Positions 17,563 through 27,635 are shown, counted from the stretch's first letter. The stretch: DNA of 64,000 nucleotides from Acinetobacter bouvetii DSM 14964 = CIP 107468 (GCF_000368865.1 NZ_KB849726.1:453634-517633), one strand, 5' to 3'. The notes: a model not told the origin generated them from the sequence alone. Translations and numbers: made by a program.

Positions 17563-18570
17563 TTAGCTTTCTTGCTGAATGCCAGCCACTTTCCAGTCTT
17601 CGCTAGAACCAGCAGGCTTTACAAAATGCCAAATTTCAGCAAATGGCTGTGGAAGGCTGTTTAAATCTTCGCTGACGGTGCCAGTAAAGCGAACGCTTAC
17701 AACATATTGGCCATTTTCAGTTGTCGAATCAGCTACCATTGCATTTAAGTTAGAAAACTCAGCAACGTCCTGATCTTGATTGGCCATAATGTCGTTATAC
17801 ATGGACTGATAAAGATCTGGCGTTAAGTAGCGCTGAATTTCTGCAATGTTGCTTGCAGTATTCATTGACTGAATATGGTTAAAACGCTGACGCGCAACAC
17901 GTAAAAAAGCCGCAGGCTCTGTACCATCCGGCAATTGGCTGCCGGAATTGGTATATACGCCGCCTGCAAAAGGCGCGTTGTTTACAGGTGCTTGAGACGC
18001 AGTAGAACCGCCAACGGACTGACCAAAAATATTAGTGCTGCCGCCAGCAGCTGAACCTGGCGCTGCATTTTGCTGACCAAACGGCCCATTATTGGCGTAA
18101 GCCATGTTTGATGAACCGTTATTTGGCGCATACGGATTATTGGCTAGTTTTTTTTTTGCGCCCATCTTACGGAAAATAAAGAAGGCAGCGGCTGCAGCAA
18201 GCAAAATCCAAATCCAGCTAGGAATGCCGCCTTTTTCTTCTTCTTGCGCGGCTTGCGCTTCAGAAGCCGCCTGAGTGTTTTTATCATCCGCCATAGCATT
18301 AGCGGCAACTGCACCAATTGCAGCGCCCGCTACACCGGCAGCCACCATGCCGCCTACATTTGAACCAGATTTAGCTGGCGCGCCTGCAGTTGCTGGCTGT
18401 TGAACTGGAGCAGCTTGACGAGGCTGTTGGTAAGACTGAGATGGGGCCGCTTGACGGCTCATACCGTGGCTTTTACCGCCACCTGCACGTTTTGCTTCTG
18501 CAGCTAAAGGTGCAACCAATAAAGCAGCGGTCAAAACGCCCGCAATCAAACCACGCTGTCGAACTTCCAT
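17563..18570 (-). CDS. Tim44-like domain membrane protein
   Basis: 335 residues. An N-terminal signal-like segment (GLIAGVLTAALLVAPLAAEA) is followed by a Gln/Pro/Ala/Ser-rich linker, a Gly/Ala stretch, one strong transmembrane helix (WIWILLAAAAAFFIFRKM, about residues 119-136), a Gly/Asn-rich low-complexity segment, and a C-terminal Tim44-like domain from about residue 215 (EPAAFLRVARQRFNHIQ... to WKVAGIQQES). Bacterial Tim44-like proteins are membrane-anchored and of unknown function; the domain belongs to the NTF2-like fold. Not linked to protein import here. Confidence 0.8.
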   Translation of the reverse strand: MEVRQRGLIAGVLTAALLVAPLAAEAKRAGGGKSHGMSRQAAPSQSYQQPRQAAPVQQPATAGAPAKSGSNVGGMVAAGVAGAAIGAVAANAMADDKNTQAASEAQAAQEEEKGGIPSWIWILLAAAAAFFIFRKMGAKKKLANNPYAPNNGSSNMAYANNGPFGQQNAAPGSAAGGSTNIFGQSVGGSTASQAPVNNAPFAGGVYTNSGSQLPDGTEPAAFLRVARQRFNHIQSMNTASNIAEIQRYLTPDLYQSMYNDIMANQDQDVAEFSNLNAMVADSTTENGQYVVSVRFTGTVSEDLNSLPQPFAEIWHFVKPAGSSEDWKVAGIQQES

Positions 18571-18688
18571 TAAATTTACCTATATAAAAATAAAAAATCG
18601 CCCTGTATTTATGCAGGCATTTTATTTGAATTTCAATAGGAAAATCGTTTTTTTTATTAAAAAAACGATTCAAGACATGAAATAGCGA

Positions 18689-20083
18689 TTAAGTCAGTTC
18701 TTCACTCAGATTCATTGCTTCAGTCAGCGCTTCATGCAGGCGTGCGACTGAGATGATATTTACGCCAGGAATCGGGCTTTGCGGCGCATTGCCGCGCGGT
18801 AAAATAATATGCTTAAAGCCGTGCTTGATGGCTTCTTTTAGCCGCTCCTGACCATTCGGCACAGGGCGTATTTCACCTGAAAGGCCGACTTCGCCAAACA
18901 CAGCCAGCTGCTGCGGCAGCGCCTTACCCCGAATACTCGACGCGCAGGCCAGCAGTACCGCCAAGTCTGAACCCGTCTCGGTGATTTTTAAGCCGCCGAC
19001 AATGTTGACATAAACATCCTGTCCTGAGGTTTGCACGCCGCCGTGGCGGTGCATGACGGCCAGCAGCATGTTCAGGCGGTTTTGGTCCAGGCCTAAAGCG
19101 ACACGTCTAGGCTGACCCTGAGAATCATCCACCAGCGCTTGCACTTCAACCAGCAGCGGGCGGGTGCCTTCACGGCTGATCACCACAATTGAGCCGGGAA
19201 TGGCTTCATCATAACGGCTGAGAAAAATCGCTGAAGGATTGGAGACTTCGCGCAGGCCTTTATCGGTCATGCCAAACACGCCCAACTCATTGACAGCGCC
19301 AAAGCGGTTTTTCACTGCGCGGATCATGCGGAAACGTGAATCAGACTGGCCTTCAAAATACAGCACACAGTCCACCATATGTTCTAAAACGCGCGGTCCG
19401 GCAAGGGAACCTTCTTTGGTGACATGGCCAACAATAAATAAAGATGTGCCGCTGTTCTTGGCAAAACGGGTCAGCAAGGCTGCTGATTCACGGATTTGCG
19501 ATACGCCGCCCGGCGCAGACTGCAAGGTTTCGGTATACAGGGTCTGAATAGAGTCCAAAATGGCCACGGCTGGGCGTTCGTGCGCCAAAATATCGCATAT
19601 GCGCTCTACACAAGTTTCCGCCATGACTTTGAGCTGATCGGTCGGCAAGTCTAAACGCTGTGCGCGCAGGGCGACTTGAGATAGGGATTCTTCACCGGTT
19701 ACATATAAGGCCGAACTGTTGGCTGCCGCCATATGTGTGGCAGTCTGCAATAAAATGGTGGATTTGCCGATGCCGGGGTCGCCGCCAATCAGAACCACTG
19801 AGCCTGTGACCAAGCCGCCGCCAAGGACACGGTCAAACTCTCCAATGCCTGTAGCTAAGCGTGATTCACGTGAAACGGTCACTTTATTTAAGGTGGTGAT
19901 AGAGGCTGCTTGGCCTGCATAGCCGCCGCTGCCCATTTTGGGCTGCGCGCGGTGGCTAACGGCCGGGGCAATGCTGACTTCTGTGAGGCAATTCCATTCA
20001 CCGCAGTCTGTGCATTGGCCTGCCCATTTAGGATGATCAGTCCCGCATTGTTCGCAGCGGTAAACAGTTTTGACTTTACTCAT
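18689..20083 (-). CDS. radA: DNA repair protein RadA
   Basis: RecA-related ATPase that helps process recombination intermediates and branch migration. The 464 residues show the N-terminal zinc finger (YRCEQCGTDHPKWAGQC then CxxC), Walker A GGDPGIGKST near residue 92, the RadA-specific KNRFGAVNELGVF motif, and a C-terminal Lon-protease-like domain containing GLSGEIRPV. Full length with all motifs intact. Transcribed alone; its start faces cycA across a 285-bp divergent spacer. Confidence 0.96.
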   Translation of the reverse strand: MSKVKTVYRCEQCGTDHPKWAGQCTDCGEWNCLTEVSIAPAVSHRAQPKMGSGGYAGQAASITTLNKVTVSRESRLATGIGEFDRVLGGGLVTGSVVLIGGDPGIGKSTILLQTATHMAAANSSALYVTGEESLSQVALRAQRLDLPTDQLKVMAETCVERICDILAHERPAVAILDSIQTLYTETLQSAPGGVSQIRESAALLTRFAKNSGTSLFIVGHVTKEGSLAGPRVLEHMVDCVLYFEGQSDSRFRMIRAVKNRFGAVNELGVFGMTDKGLREVSNPSAIFLSRYDEAIPGSIVVISREGTRPLLVEVQALVDDSQGQPRRVALGLDQNRLNMLLAVMHRHGGVQTSGQDVYVNIVGGLKITETGSDLAVLLACASSIRGKALPQQLAVFGEVGLSGEIRPVPNGQERLKEAIKHGFKHIILPRGNAPQSPIPGVNIISVARLHEALTEAMNLSEELT

Positions 20084-20368
20084 GTAGCTTGTTATCTGTA
20101 TAAGAAATTAGAGATGCTGAGAATGTAGCAATAGCGGCTTATAAAAACAATTTTTTGAGCAGATTCTCCGCATAATTTAAATTGGCACGCAAACTGCTAA
20201 TTTATCAAGGACAGAGCCAAATAGAAAAGGATACAGGTGACATTGTTTAAAAAAACATCTAAAACGTAATTGGACGTTAAAAATATCAGCTAATCGCTCA
20301 AAAACCTTTTTTTATTTTTATTTTTTTGGGCTACTTTTACACACTGAATTCTGAGAGACAAAATAACA

Positions 20369-21772
20369 ATGTCAAATGAAAACCTCAGTTCGACTACCGA
20401 AGATAGTGAACTAAAGCGAAGTTTATCTAACCGCCATCTGCAATTGATTGCTATTGGCGGCGCAATTGGTACTGGTTTATTCATGGGGTCAGGTAAAACG
20501 ATCAGCTTGGCTGGTCCATCCATTTTACTGATTTACATGATTATTGGTTTTATGGTGTTTTTCGTCATGCGTGCGCTGGGCGAATTGTTATTGTCTAACC
20601 TCCATTACAAATCATTCATCGATTTTTCGACTGATTTGATTGGCCCTTGGGCAGGATATTTTGTCGGCTGGACCTATTGGCTGTGCTGGATCACCATCGG
20701 CATTGCAGATTTGTCCGCAATTATTTATTACCTGCAGTTCTTTAATGGAGGCATACCTTTTACACCAGGGGAAGGGGTGATGATCAGTATCGCCGCCATT
20801 GTGTTTATTATGGGGCTGAACCTTGTTACCGTAAAACTGTTTGGTGAGTTGGAATTTTGGTTTGCGCTGATTAAAATTATTGCCATTGTGGTCTTAATTG
20901 GCGTTGGCCTGTGGATGATCTTTACGGGCTTTACTTCAACGACAGGTGAAGTTGCTGCGTTTTCTCATCTTTGGTCGCATGGCGGTTTATTCCCTACAGG
21001 CGTCACGGGCTTCCTGGCGGGCTTCCAGATTGCCATCTTTGCCTTTGTGGGCGTGGAGCTGGTGGGTACTACCGCTGCGGAAACCAAAGATCCTGAGAAA
21101 AACTTGCCGAAAGCAGTGAATTCAATTCCAGTCCGCATCATTATCTTCTATGTGCTGGCCTTGGTGATTGTCATGTCAGTCACGCCTTGGAATCGAATTG
21201 ACCCGACGGTTTCCCCGTTCGTGAATTTATTCAGTCAGGCGGGCATTGCGGCGGCGGCCATTATTATGAATTTGGTGGTGCTGTCATCAGTCATGTCTTC
21301 TATGAACAGCGGCGTGTTCTCAACATCCCGCATGCTGTTTGGCTTATCGCGTGAAGAGCAAGGCCCGAAAGCCTTTGGCCATTTGAATAGCCGCGCTGTT
21401 CCAGCCAATGCATTGTACTTCTCTGCAGTATGTTTGCTGTTGGGTGCAGCGCTGCAGTATTTTGTGCCCAATACAGTTGAAGCATTTACCTTAGCAACGA
21501 CATTATCAACGATTTTGTTTATTTGCGTATGGCTAATGATTATCTGGAGCTACATTATTTATTACAAAACACGCCCAGAGCTGCATGCGAAATCAACCTT
21601 TAAGCTTCCTGGCGGCTTGTTTACCTGCTGGGTGGTCATCATCTTCTTTATCGGCATGATTTATGTGCTGTCTTTAGAAGCAGATACGATGAAAGCGCTG
21701 ATGGTCAGCCCAATCTGGTTTATTCTTTTGATTATCGGTTACTTTGGTTTCTATAAACCGAAACACAAATAA
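20369..21772 (+). CDS. cycA: D-alanine/D-serine/glycine permease
   Basis: A 12-helix APC-superfamily amino acid:proton symporter. It starts with the signature LSNRHLQLIAIGGAIGTGLFMGSGKTISLAGPS region and then follows E. coli CycA closely (YMIIGFMVFFVMRALGELLLSNL..., FVGVELVGTTAAETKDPEKNLPKA, SGVFSTSRMLFGLSREEQGPKAF). The similarity extends over the whole 467 residues, which supports CycA over other AAT-family permeases such as AnsP or ProY. It is followed by a strong terminator. Substrate specificity is inferred from similarity only. Confidence 0.88.
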   Translation: MSNENLSSTTEDSELKRSLSNRHLQLIAIGGAIGTGLFMGSGKTISLAGPSILLIYMIIGFMVFFVMRALGELLLSNLHYKSFIDFSTDLIGPWAGYFVGWTYWLCWITIGIADLSAIIYYLQFFNGGIPFTPGEGVMISIAAIVFIMGLNLVTVKLFGELEFWFALIKIIAIVVLIGVGLWMIFTGFTSTTGEVAAFSHLWSHGGLFPTGVTGFLAGFQIAIFAFVGVELVGTTAAETKDPEKNLPKAVNSIPVRIIIFYVLALVIVMSVTPWNRIDPTVSPFVNLFSQAGIAAAAIIMNLVVLSSVMSSMNSGVFSTSRMLFGLSREEQGPKAFGHLNSRAVPANALYFSAVCLLLGAALQYFVPNTVEAFTLATTLSTILFICVWLMIIWSYIIYYKTRPELHAKSTFKLPGGLFTCWVVIIFFIGMIYVLSLEADTMKALMVSPIWFILLIIGYFGFYKPKHK

Positions 21773-21784
21773 TTCAAGTAAAAT

Positions 21785-21817
21785 AAAAAAACGCCAGCCT
21801 TAGACTGGCGTTTTTTT
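21785..21817 (+). terminator. Terminator of cycA
   Basis: AAAAAACGCCAG-CCTTAGA-CTGGCGTTTTTTT, a GC-rich stem with T7, 13 bp past the cycA stop. Confidence 0.88.
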
Positions 21818-21904
21818 ATGAGTGACGATAATCTCTAGCGTTTAGCGCTTCGGTCAGCCAAGCGATTGCGCTATACTTCTTTGAAAATATGGATAGGTGA
21901 ACAG

Positions 21905-22135
21905 ATGCGCCAAGTCATTTGCTGCATGAGTTTATGCGCCGTGGGTTTTGCTTTCACGGGCTGCGGTCAGTCGGGCGCTTTGCAGCTGCCGAACGATCAG
22001 AACCACGATAAACGTGCAAAATATTTGCTTTATTCAGATGCAGAAGCGCCACAAAAATCTGCGGAGCAGCCTGAACAGGCTCCAGTTCAGCCGCCAGCTG
22101 CGCCTGAAGATTCGACTTCCACCACTACACCTTAA
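21905..22135 (+). CDS. lptM: LptM/YifL-type small lipoprotein
   Basis: 76 residues from ATG 21905, starting MRQVICCMSLCAVGFAFTGC with the lipobox Cys at residue 20, then GQSGALQLPN, the short conserved motif of the YifL/LptM family, and a Pro/Gln/Ala-rich tail. In E. coli LptM helps oxidative maturation of LptD in the outer-membrane LPS translocon. Its position immediately before lysA-dapF is the typical setting of this family, supporting the call. An in-frame upstream start at 21866 is rejected because it would bury the signal peptide. Confidence 0.75.
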   Translation: MRQVICCMSLCAVGFAFTGCGQSGALQLPNDQNHDKRAKYLLYSDAEAPQKSAEQPEQAPVQPPAAPEDSTSTTTP

Positions 22136-22158
22136 CTCTTAAAAGCAAGGATACATTC

Positions 22159-23403
22159 ATGAGTTTTACCCGCATTAATGGGGTTTTGCACGCAGAGCAA
22201 TGTTCTCTACAGCAGCTCGCAGAGCAATTTGGCACGCCGCTTTATGTTTATTCAAAAGCAACTTTTGAAAAACATTATTTAGATATGGACCGTGCATTCA
22301 GCTTTATCGATCATCAAATTTGCTTTGCGGTCAAGTCAAACTCTAATCTTGCGGTATTGAATGTATTGGCCAAGCTGGGCGCTGGTTTTGATATTGTGAC
22401 GGGCGGCGAGCTGGCGCGGGTTTTAAAAGCGGGCGGCGATGCATCGAAAATTGTATTTTCGGGCCTAGGTAAAACAGAAGCCGATATTCAGAAAGCGCTG
22501 GAAGTAGGGATTGCCTGCTTTAATGTCGAATCTTATGCAGAGCTGGACCGCATTCAGAAAGTAGCGGCGAAACTAGGCAAAAAAGCGCCTATTTCGCTGC
22601 GCGTCAATCCAGATGTGGATGCCAAAACCCATCCGTATATTTCGACGGGCTTAAAAGAAAATAAATTCGGCATTCCATCTGACAGCGTGTATGAAACATA
22701 TCAATATGCAGCGTCATTGCCCAATTTAGATGTCGTCGGCATTGACTGCCACATCGGTTCACAGCTGACAGAAACCCAGCCTTTTGTGGATGCTTTAGAC
22801 CGCGTGATGGTGATGATTGAGAAACTCAAAGAATTGGGCATCAATCTTAAGCATATCGATATTGGCGGCGGCTTAGGTGTCACCTACAAGGATGAGACTC
22901 CTCCGTCCGTCGAAGAATATGCCAATGCCATGAAGCCGGCTTTAGAAAAATTAGGCATGAAAGTCTATATGGAGCCGGGCCGCAGCATCTCGGCCAATGC
23001 AGGCGTGCTGCTGACTAAAGTTGATTTGCTGAAACCGACCAATCACCGCAACTTTGCCATTATTGATGCCGCCATGAATGACTTGATCCGTCCAGCTTTG
23101 TACGAAGCATGGATGGATATTCAGGAAGTGACGCCGCGTAGCGATACTGAAGCGAAAGAGTGGGATGTGGTCGGCGCAATCTGCGAAACGGGCGATTTCT
23201 TAGGGAAAGAGCGCGAGCTTGCAATTCAGGAAAATGACATTCTTGCAGTGCTGGGCGCCGGTGCATATGGCTTTGTGATGAGTTCTAATTACAACAGCCG
23301 CGGCCGCGCTGCTGAAGTGATGGTCGATGGTGATCAGCCGCATTTGATTCGTGAGCGCGAAAGCATCGAATCATTGTGGGAACGCGAACGCCTGTTGCCT
23401 TAA
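22159..23403 (+). CDS. lysA: Diaminopimelate decarboxylase
   Basis: PLP enzyme catalysing the last step of lysine synthesis, meso-DAP to L-lysine plus CO2. The fold III alanine-racemase-type barrel is marked by the PLP lysine in CFAVKSNSNL, by GIDCHIGSQ, the phosphate-binding GGGLGV and PGRSI, and the active-site CETGDFLG. The length of 414 residues is standard. dapF follows after 13 bp, so the two steps that make and consume meso-DAP are co-transcribed, with lptM upstream. Confidence 0.96.
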   Translation: MSFTRINGVLHAEQCSLQQLAEQFGTPLYVYSKATFEKHYLDMDRAFSFIDHQICFAVKSNSNLAVLNVLAKLGAGFDIVTGGELARVLKAGGDASKIVFSGLGKTEADIQKALEVGIACFNVESYAELDRIQKVAAKLGKKAPISLRVNPDVDAKTHPYISTGLKENKFGIPSDSVYETYQYAASLPNLDVVGIDCHIGSQLTETQPFVDALDRVMVMIEKLKELGINLKHIDIGGGLGVTYKDETPPSVEEYANAMKPALEKLGMKVYMEPGRSISANAGVLLTKVDLLKPTNHRNFAIIDAAMNDLIRPALYEAWMDIQEVTPRSDTEAKEWDVVGAICETGDFLGKERELAIQENDILAVLGAGAYGFVMSSNYNSRGRAAEVMVDGDQPHLIRERESIESLWERERLLP

Positions 23404-23416
23404 GGAGTAATTCGAG

Positions 23417-24262
23417 ATGCTATTAGAATTTACTAAAATGCATGGCCTAGGCAATGACTTTTTGGTGCTGGACTTAATCAGTCAGCGCGCATTTTTAGAC
23501 ACGATGACTATTCAGCGTTTGGCAGACCGTCATTTTGGCATTGGTTTTGATCAGCTTTTGATTGTTGAGCCGCCCGATATGCCGAATGTCGATTTTAAAT
23601 ACCGGATTTTCAATGCAGACGGTTCTGAAGTTGAACAATGCGGCAATGGCGTGCGCTGCTTTGCGCGTTTTGTGCATGAGCGTAAGCTGACCAGTAAAAC
23701 CAAAATGAAAGTGCAGACCAAGGCTGGCATTGTAGAGCCGGAACTGGGGCAAAATGGCTGGGTCCGCGTGAATATGGGTTACCCTAAATTCCTGCCGCAA
23801 GAAATTCCATTTCTTGCAGAAGAACCTGAAAATTTATATGACATTCGCTTGCCTGACGGCGAACAGCTCACGATTGATGTTGTCAATATGGGCAATCCGC
23901 ATGCCGTGACAATTGTCCCTGATGTGATTCAGGCGGATGTCGCGCGTTTAGGCCCGCAGCTGGAGTCGCATGAGCGGTTTCCAGCGCGGGTGAATGCGGG
24001 CTTTATGCAGATCATTGATGAAAAGCATGCGCGTCTGCGTGTTTTTGAGCGCGGTGTCGGCGAGACTTTGGCTTGCGGTACAGGCGCTTGCGCGGCAGCT
24101 GTTTCAGGCATGCGCCGTGGATTATTGGCAAATTCAGTGGAAATTGAATTGGCTGGCGGCAAACTGCAAATTGAATGGCGCGAAGGCGATGTGGTTTGGA
24201 TGACCGGTCCGACTGCAAATGTCTACGAAGGCCGTTTGGATTTGAGCTACTTCCAAGGTTAA
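23417..24262 (+). CDS. dapF: Diaminopimelate epimerase
   Basis: Cofactor-independent racemase converting LL-DAP to meso-DAP for peptidoglycan and lysine. Start [19 protein letters not shown] is the family signature. The two catalytic cysteines are visible in [11 protein letters not shown] (near residue 75) and [12 protein letters not shown] (near residue 222). 281 residues, full length. AAGGAG is well placed before the ATG. A short terminator follows at 24281-24310. Confidence 0.96.
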   Translation: MLLEFTKMHGLGNDFLVLDLISQRAFLDTMTIQRLADRHFGIGFDQLLIVEPPDMPNVDFKYRIFNADGSEVEQCGNGVRCFARFVHERKLTSKTKMKVQTKAGIVEPELGQNGWVRVNMGYPKFLPQEIPFLAEEPENLYDIRLPDGEQLTIDVVNMGNPHAVTIVPDVIQADVARLGPQLESHERFPARVNAGFMQIIDEKHARLRVFERGVGETLACGTGACAAAVSGMRRGLLANSVEIELAGGKLQIEWREGDVVWMTGPTANVYEGRLDLSYFQG

Positions 24263-24280
24263 AGCCAAATTAAGCAATAA

Positions 24281-24310
24281 AAAAGCACGGTCGTAAGATG
24301 GTGCTTTTTT
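24281..24310 (+). terminator. Terminator of the lysA-dapF unit
   Basis: AAAAAGCAC and GTGCTTTTTT enclose a 12-nt loop; the T6 run fits intrinsic termination. Confidence 0.7.
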
Positions 24311-24363
24311 ATGCCTGTAAATCAGTTATGCTGTACAAAAGAATGCATTTGCCTTGAACTTGA

Positions 24364-24978
24364 ATGACACCATTGATATTTCTTCCTGGCGCATCCGGCA
24401 GCCTTGAATTTTGGCAGCCATTAATGGCCTTATTGCCAGAGCGCTATTCCAAGCATGTTATTGGCTATCCCGGCTTTGGTTCAGTGCCCATGCAGGAAAG
24501 TGTCTATGATTTTGATAGCCTGAGCCGTCATGTGCTGGCACAGGTGGATCAGCCGTGCGTAATTATCGCGCAATCAATGGGAGGCATATTGGCGCTGCAG
24601 GCTGCACTGCAGAAGCCTGAGCTGGTGAAAGGGCTGGTGCTCATTGCGACTTCAGGCGGTATTGATTTAAGCCCTTTCCAGGTTGAAGATTGGCGGAGCG
24701 CATACAAGAATCAATTTTTAAATTATCCAGACTGGTTTGCTGCTGTTCATTTGGATTACGCCAGCCAATTATCTAAGATTAAGCAGGAAGTGCTGCTGTT
24801 GTGGGGCGATGCAGATTTGATCAGCCCAGTTGCAGTCGGACGGTACTTAAATCAGAAATTTCAACATTCAACACTGCATATTATTCAACAAGGCGATCAT
24901 TTATTTGCAGCGCAGCATGCATCGGAAGTTGCTGAATTCGTCACCGAATATTTGCATGCGTTAGAAAGCAGCGCATGA
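24364..24978 (+). CDS. Alpha/beta hydrolase
   Basis: A 204-residue compact alpha/beta hydrolase. The strand-turn PLIFLPGASGSLEFWQPL holds the oxyanion region, the nucleophile elbow is AQSMGG (Ser near residue 70), a late Asp lies in LLWGDADLISP and the final His in QQGDHLFAA. No lid insertion is evident and no signal peptide, so it is cytoplasmic; substrate unknown. It sits between dapF and xerC, a position usually held by a DUF484 gene in other gammaproteobacteria. xerC starts 9 bp downstream. Confidence 0.85.
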   Translation: MTPLIFLPGASGSLEFWQPLMALLPERYSKHVIGYPGFGSVPMQESVYDFDSLSRHVLAQVDQPCVIIAQSMGGILALQAALQKPELVKGLVLIATSGGIDLSPFQVEDWRSAYKNQFLNYPDWFAAVHLDYASQLSKIKQEVLLLWGDADLISPVAVGRYLNQKFQHSTLHIIQQGDHLFAAQHASEVAEFVTEYLHALESSA

Positions 24979-24987
24979 GTCGGCAGT

Positions 24988-25911
24988 ATGTCCTCTAAAA
25001 TAGATGCATTTGCATTGCTGGCCATGTGGCTCAAAGAACGGGAAATTCAAAATCAGTCTGCGCATACCCTGCGGGCTTATGAGCGCGATGTTTCGGACTT
25101 TATTCTATTTTGCGGCAAACGGAATCTTCCGTTATCAGATCTGGAAACTTCGGATCTACGTGAATATTTGGCATACAAGGTCGAGCGCCATCAACTCAGT
25201 TCCAGCAGTTTGCAGCGCATGCTGTCCGCGATCCGTCAATTTATGAAATGGGCGGAGCACAGTGAATATATGCGCTTCAACCCTGCCGATAATTTCCAGC
25301 TAAAGCGCCAGTCCCGCCCTTTGCCGGGTTTGGTGGATATCGAAACGGTCAATCAAATTTTGGATCAGCCATCGCCAGAAACAGAGGCGCAGCAACAAAT
25401 GTGGCTGCGGGATAAAGCGATTTTAGAACTGCTGTATTCCAGCGGGCTGCGCTTGGCGGAAGTGCAGTCGCTGCGGATCAAAGATGTTGATTTTAACCGG
25501 CAGCTGCTGCGCATTACCGGTAAGGGGAATAAAACCCGTATTGTGCCGTTTGGCGCAAAAGCCAAAGAAGCTGTCATGAATTGGCTGCAGGTGTACCCGT
25601 TATGGCACGGTGATTTTGTGCCCGAGGCCAATGTGTTTATTACCCAAAAAGGCAATCCTTTAGGCGCGCGGCAAATTGAAAACCGGGTGAAATTTCAAGC
25701 GCAGCGGGCAGGGGTCAATGTGGATTTGCATCCGCATTTGCTGCGTCATTGCTTTGCCAGCCATATGCTGTCCAATAGCGGGGACTTGCGCGCGGTACAG
25801 GAAATGCTGGGACACAGCAATTTAACCACGACTCAAATTTATACCCATGTCGATTTTGATCATTTGGCGAAAGTTTATGATCAGGCGCACCCGCGGGCAG
25901 CTAAAAAATAA
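24988..25911 (+). CDS. xerC: Tyrosine recombinase XerC
   Basis: With XerD it resolves chromosome dimers at dif. The N-terminal SAM-like core-binding domain (LLAMWLKEREIQNQSAHTLRAYERD...) is followed by the catalytic domain with the full set: Arg in GLRLAEVQSLR, Lys in GKGNKTRIVP, HxxR in HPHLLRHCFASH, His in LGHSNLTTTQ and the nucleophile Tyr in IYTHVD. 307 residues, typical. The dapF-hydrolase-xerC order and chromosomal context favour XerC over XerD or an integrase. Confidence 0.94.
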   Translation: MSSKIDAFALLAMWLKEREIQNQSAHTLRAYERDVSDFILFCGKRNLPLSDLETSDLREYLAYKVERHQLSSSSLQRMLSAIRQFMKWAEHSEYMRFNPADNFQLKRQSRPLPGLVDIETVNQILDQPSPETEAQQQMWLRDKAILELLYSSGLRLAEVQSLRIKDVDFNRQLLRITGKGNKTRIVPFGAKAKEAVMNWLQVYPLWHGDFVPEANVFITQKGNPLGARQIENRVKFQAQRAGVNVDLHPHLLRHCFASHMLSNSGDLRAVQEMLGHSNLTTTQIYTHVDFDHLAKVYDQAHPRAAKK

Positions 25912-25952
25912 ACGAGAAGCATGAAACTCCTCATTTATTTTTTAGCAAAGCA

Positions 25953-27635
25953 TTATAGCGCCGGGGTATGAACAGGGACTTGGCGTGCAGGATTTGCTTT
26001 CTCAAAAGCTGTCGCAATATTCAACAATGTTGGTTCATCAAATTCACGTGCGATGAATTCAATATTGACGTTCATTGGATAGCTGCTGCGTGATGATGTC
26101 ACTGTTTTAGCCGGCATGGAAAGCGCCGGGAAGCCGCTAAATGGACTGAGGCGGTTATTCGTTCCAGCAGATGGGCTGTTGCCTAGATCGGCAGCTAAAG
26201 CAGTCATGGTTGGATAGGCCAAGGCATCGTAGCTTGTTCCCTTAAATACACCGTTTAAGTCTGTATGGTCTAGGGCTGCATTGAGATTTCCGCGAACATG
26301 CGGCGCGCGTATCACGGTATTGAGATGATAGCCTTCAATAAAGGATGCTGCTGTTGGGTCGCGGTCATAATTATTGAAAGTTGCAATCATCAGGCCGCTT
26401 TTTTGCAGGTCTGCATAAGATTGAAAAATGCTTTGCGTGGTTTTTAAATAAGCACTCAGTGATGTCTTAAACTCATAGGCAGAAAGGCTGGAGTATTTGG
26501 TTAAAATATTGGCTAAATCTTCAATGTCTACTTCTTCGACAATCGCGCCGGCAGCTTTCATTTTTTCTACTGCTTGATCCATGGCTTCATTAACCAGCTG
26601 GCCATCTTCACTCATCACGCCGCGGCTGTTGGGCTGTGCGTAGAGTGCCCGAACCAGGCCAATGCGTTTGCCTTGTAATGATGCTGTTTCTGCTGGAACA
26701 TAAGAATTTGGCACAGAAAACAAAGTGCGGTATTCCGTTTCGGAAGCGACTAAAGGCGCAAGGCGGTCAAAATCATTGCGCTGATTAGACGATGGGGATG
26801 GATCGTAGCCAGTTAAGCTATCCATTAAAATAGCGCAGTCGATTGCTTTGCGGCACATTGGGCCTGCAGTATCTTGAGTAGGCGCCAAAGGAATAATACC
26901 GTCTTGGCTGACTAGGCGAAGTGAAGGGCGTAGGCCAACCAAGCCTTGCACGGCGGAAGGAATACGAATAGAACCGCCAGTATCTGTGCCAATGCCAATT
27001 AACGCTAAGCTGGCATTAATCGCGGCGCCAGTGCCTGCAGATGAACCGCCAGGCCCTTTCGTCAGATCATAAGCATTTTTAGTTTGCCCGCCGTTTTCAT
27101 GGCTGGATTTACCGCCAAAACCAAAAGCAAATTCATCTAAATTAGCTTTGCCCAAAATAATGCCGCCATTTTCTTTAATTTTATGAATGATATAGGCATC
27201 ATCTTTTGGGAAATTGTCTTTCAGGGCGGGTGATCCAGCGGTATTTGCCATGTTCATTGCATCAATATTATCTTTGGGCAACACCGTTACACAATGAAGC
27301 GGACCCTTGAGTTGGCTTGTCCGTGCATAATAATCGTCAAGGGCTTGAGCATCTGTGAGCGCGGACGGATTAACAGAAATAATGCTGTTTAATGTGGGGC
27401 CTTTTTTATCATAAGCTTCAATTCGGTCTAAATAGCTTTGCACAATTTGAACACAGCTGGCGCCTTTGCTTTGAATCGATTGATGCACACTTGCAATACT
27501 GGCTTCAACTGGGGTGAATGCAATTGGTTTTATAGTTTCATTATCTGTATTGGATGCAGATTCATCTGAATCGTTACAGGCGCTTAAAAATGCGGAAAGC
27601 GATATAAGTAGAATAGTTTTTTTAAAGTTCAGCAC
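25953..27635 (-). CDS. Lipoprotein-anchored amidase (amidase signature family)
   Basis: 560 residues from GTG 27635, preceded by AGGA at 8 nt. The N-terminus VLNFKKTILLISLSAFLSAC has a lipobox with Cys at residue 20, so the enzyme is expected on the periplasmic face of a membrane. The amidase-signature Ser-cisSer-Lys triad is visible: Lys in LPKDNIDAMNMANTAGSPAL, and the serines in GPGGSSAGTGAAI and TDTGGSIRIPS. It resembles GatA-like amidases but is much more divergent and secreted, so it is not the tRNA amidotransferase subunit. Substrate unknown. An upstream in-frame GTG at 27692 would bury the signal peptide. Confidence 0.85.
   Translation of the reverse strand: MLNFKKTILLISLSAFLSACNDSDESASNTDNETIKPIAFTPVEASIASVHQSIQSKGASCVQIVQSYLDRIEAYDKKGPTLNSIISVNPSALTDAQALDDYYARTSQLKGPLHCVTVLPKDNIDAMNMANTAGSPALKDNFPKDDAYIIHKIKENGGIILGKANLDEFAFGFGGKSSHENGGQTKNAYDLTKGPGGSSAGTGAAINASLALIGIGTDTGGSIRIPSAVQGLVGLRPSLRLVSQDGIIPLAPTQDTAGPMCRKAIDCAILMDSLTGYDPSPSSNQRNDFDRLAPLVASETEYRTLFSVPNSYVPAETASLQGKRIGLVRALYAQPNSRGVMSEDGQLVNEAMDQAVEKMKAAGAIVEEVDIEDLANILTKYSSLSAYEFKTSLSAYLKTTQSIFQSYADLQKSGLMIATFNNYDRDPTAASFIEGYHLNTVIRAPHVRGNLNAALDHTDLNGVFKGTSYDALAYPTMTALAADLGNSPSAGTNNRLSPFSGFPALSMPAKTVTSSRSSYPMNVNIEFIAREFDEPTLLNIATAFEKANPARQVPVHTPAL

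Noticed and set aside
20262..20279. AACGT-N6-ACGTT inverted repeat in the radA/cycA spacer as an operator
   Set aside because: Arms are only 5 bp and no regulator gene is adjacent; chance occurrence is likely.
24988..25911. Tyrosine recombinase as a phage or integron integrase
   Set aside because: The dapF-hydrolase-xerC setting and full XerC motif set indicate the chromosomal dimer-resolution enzyme; no att-like repeats or phage genes nearby.
25953..27635. Amidase as GatA of the tRNA amidotransferase
   Set aside because: It has a lipoprotein signal and stands apart from any gatB/gatC; the fold is shared but the role is not.
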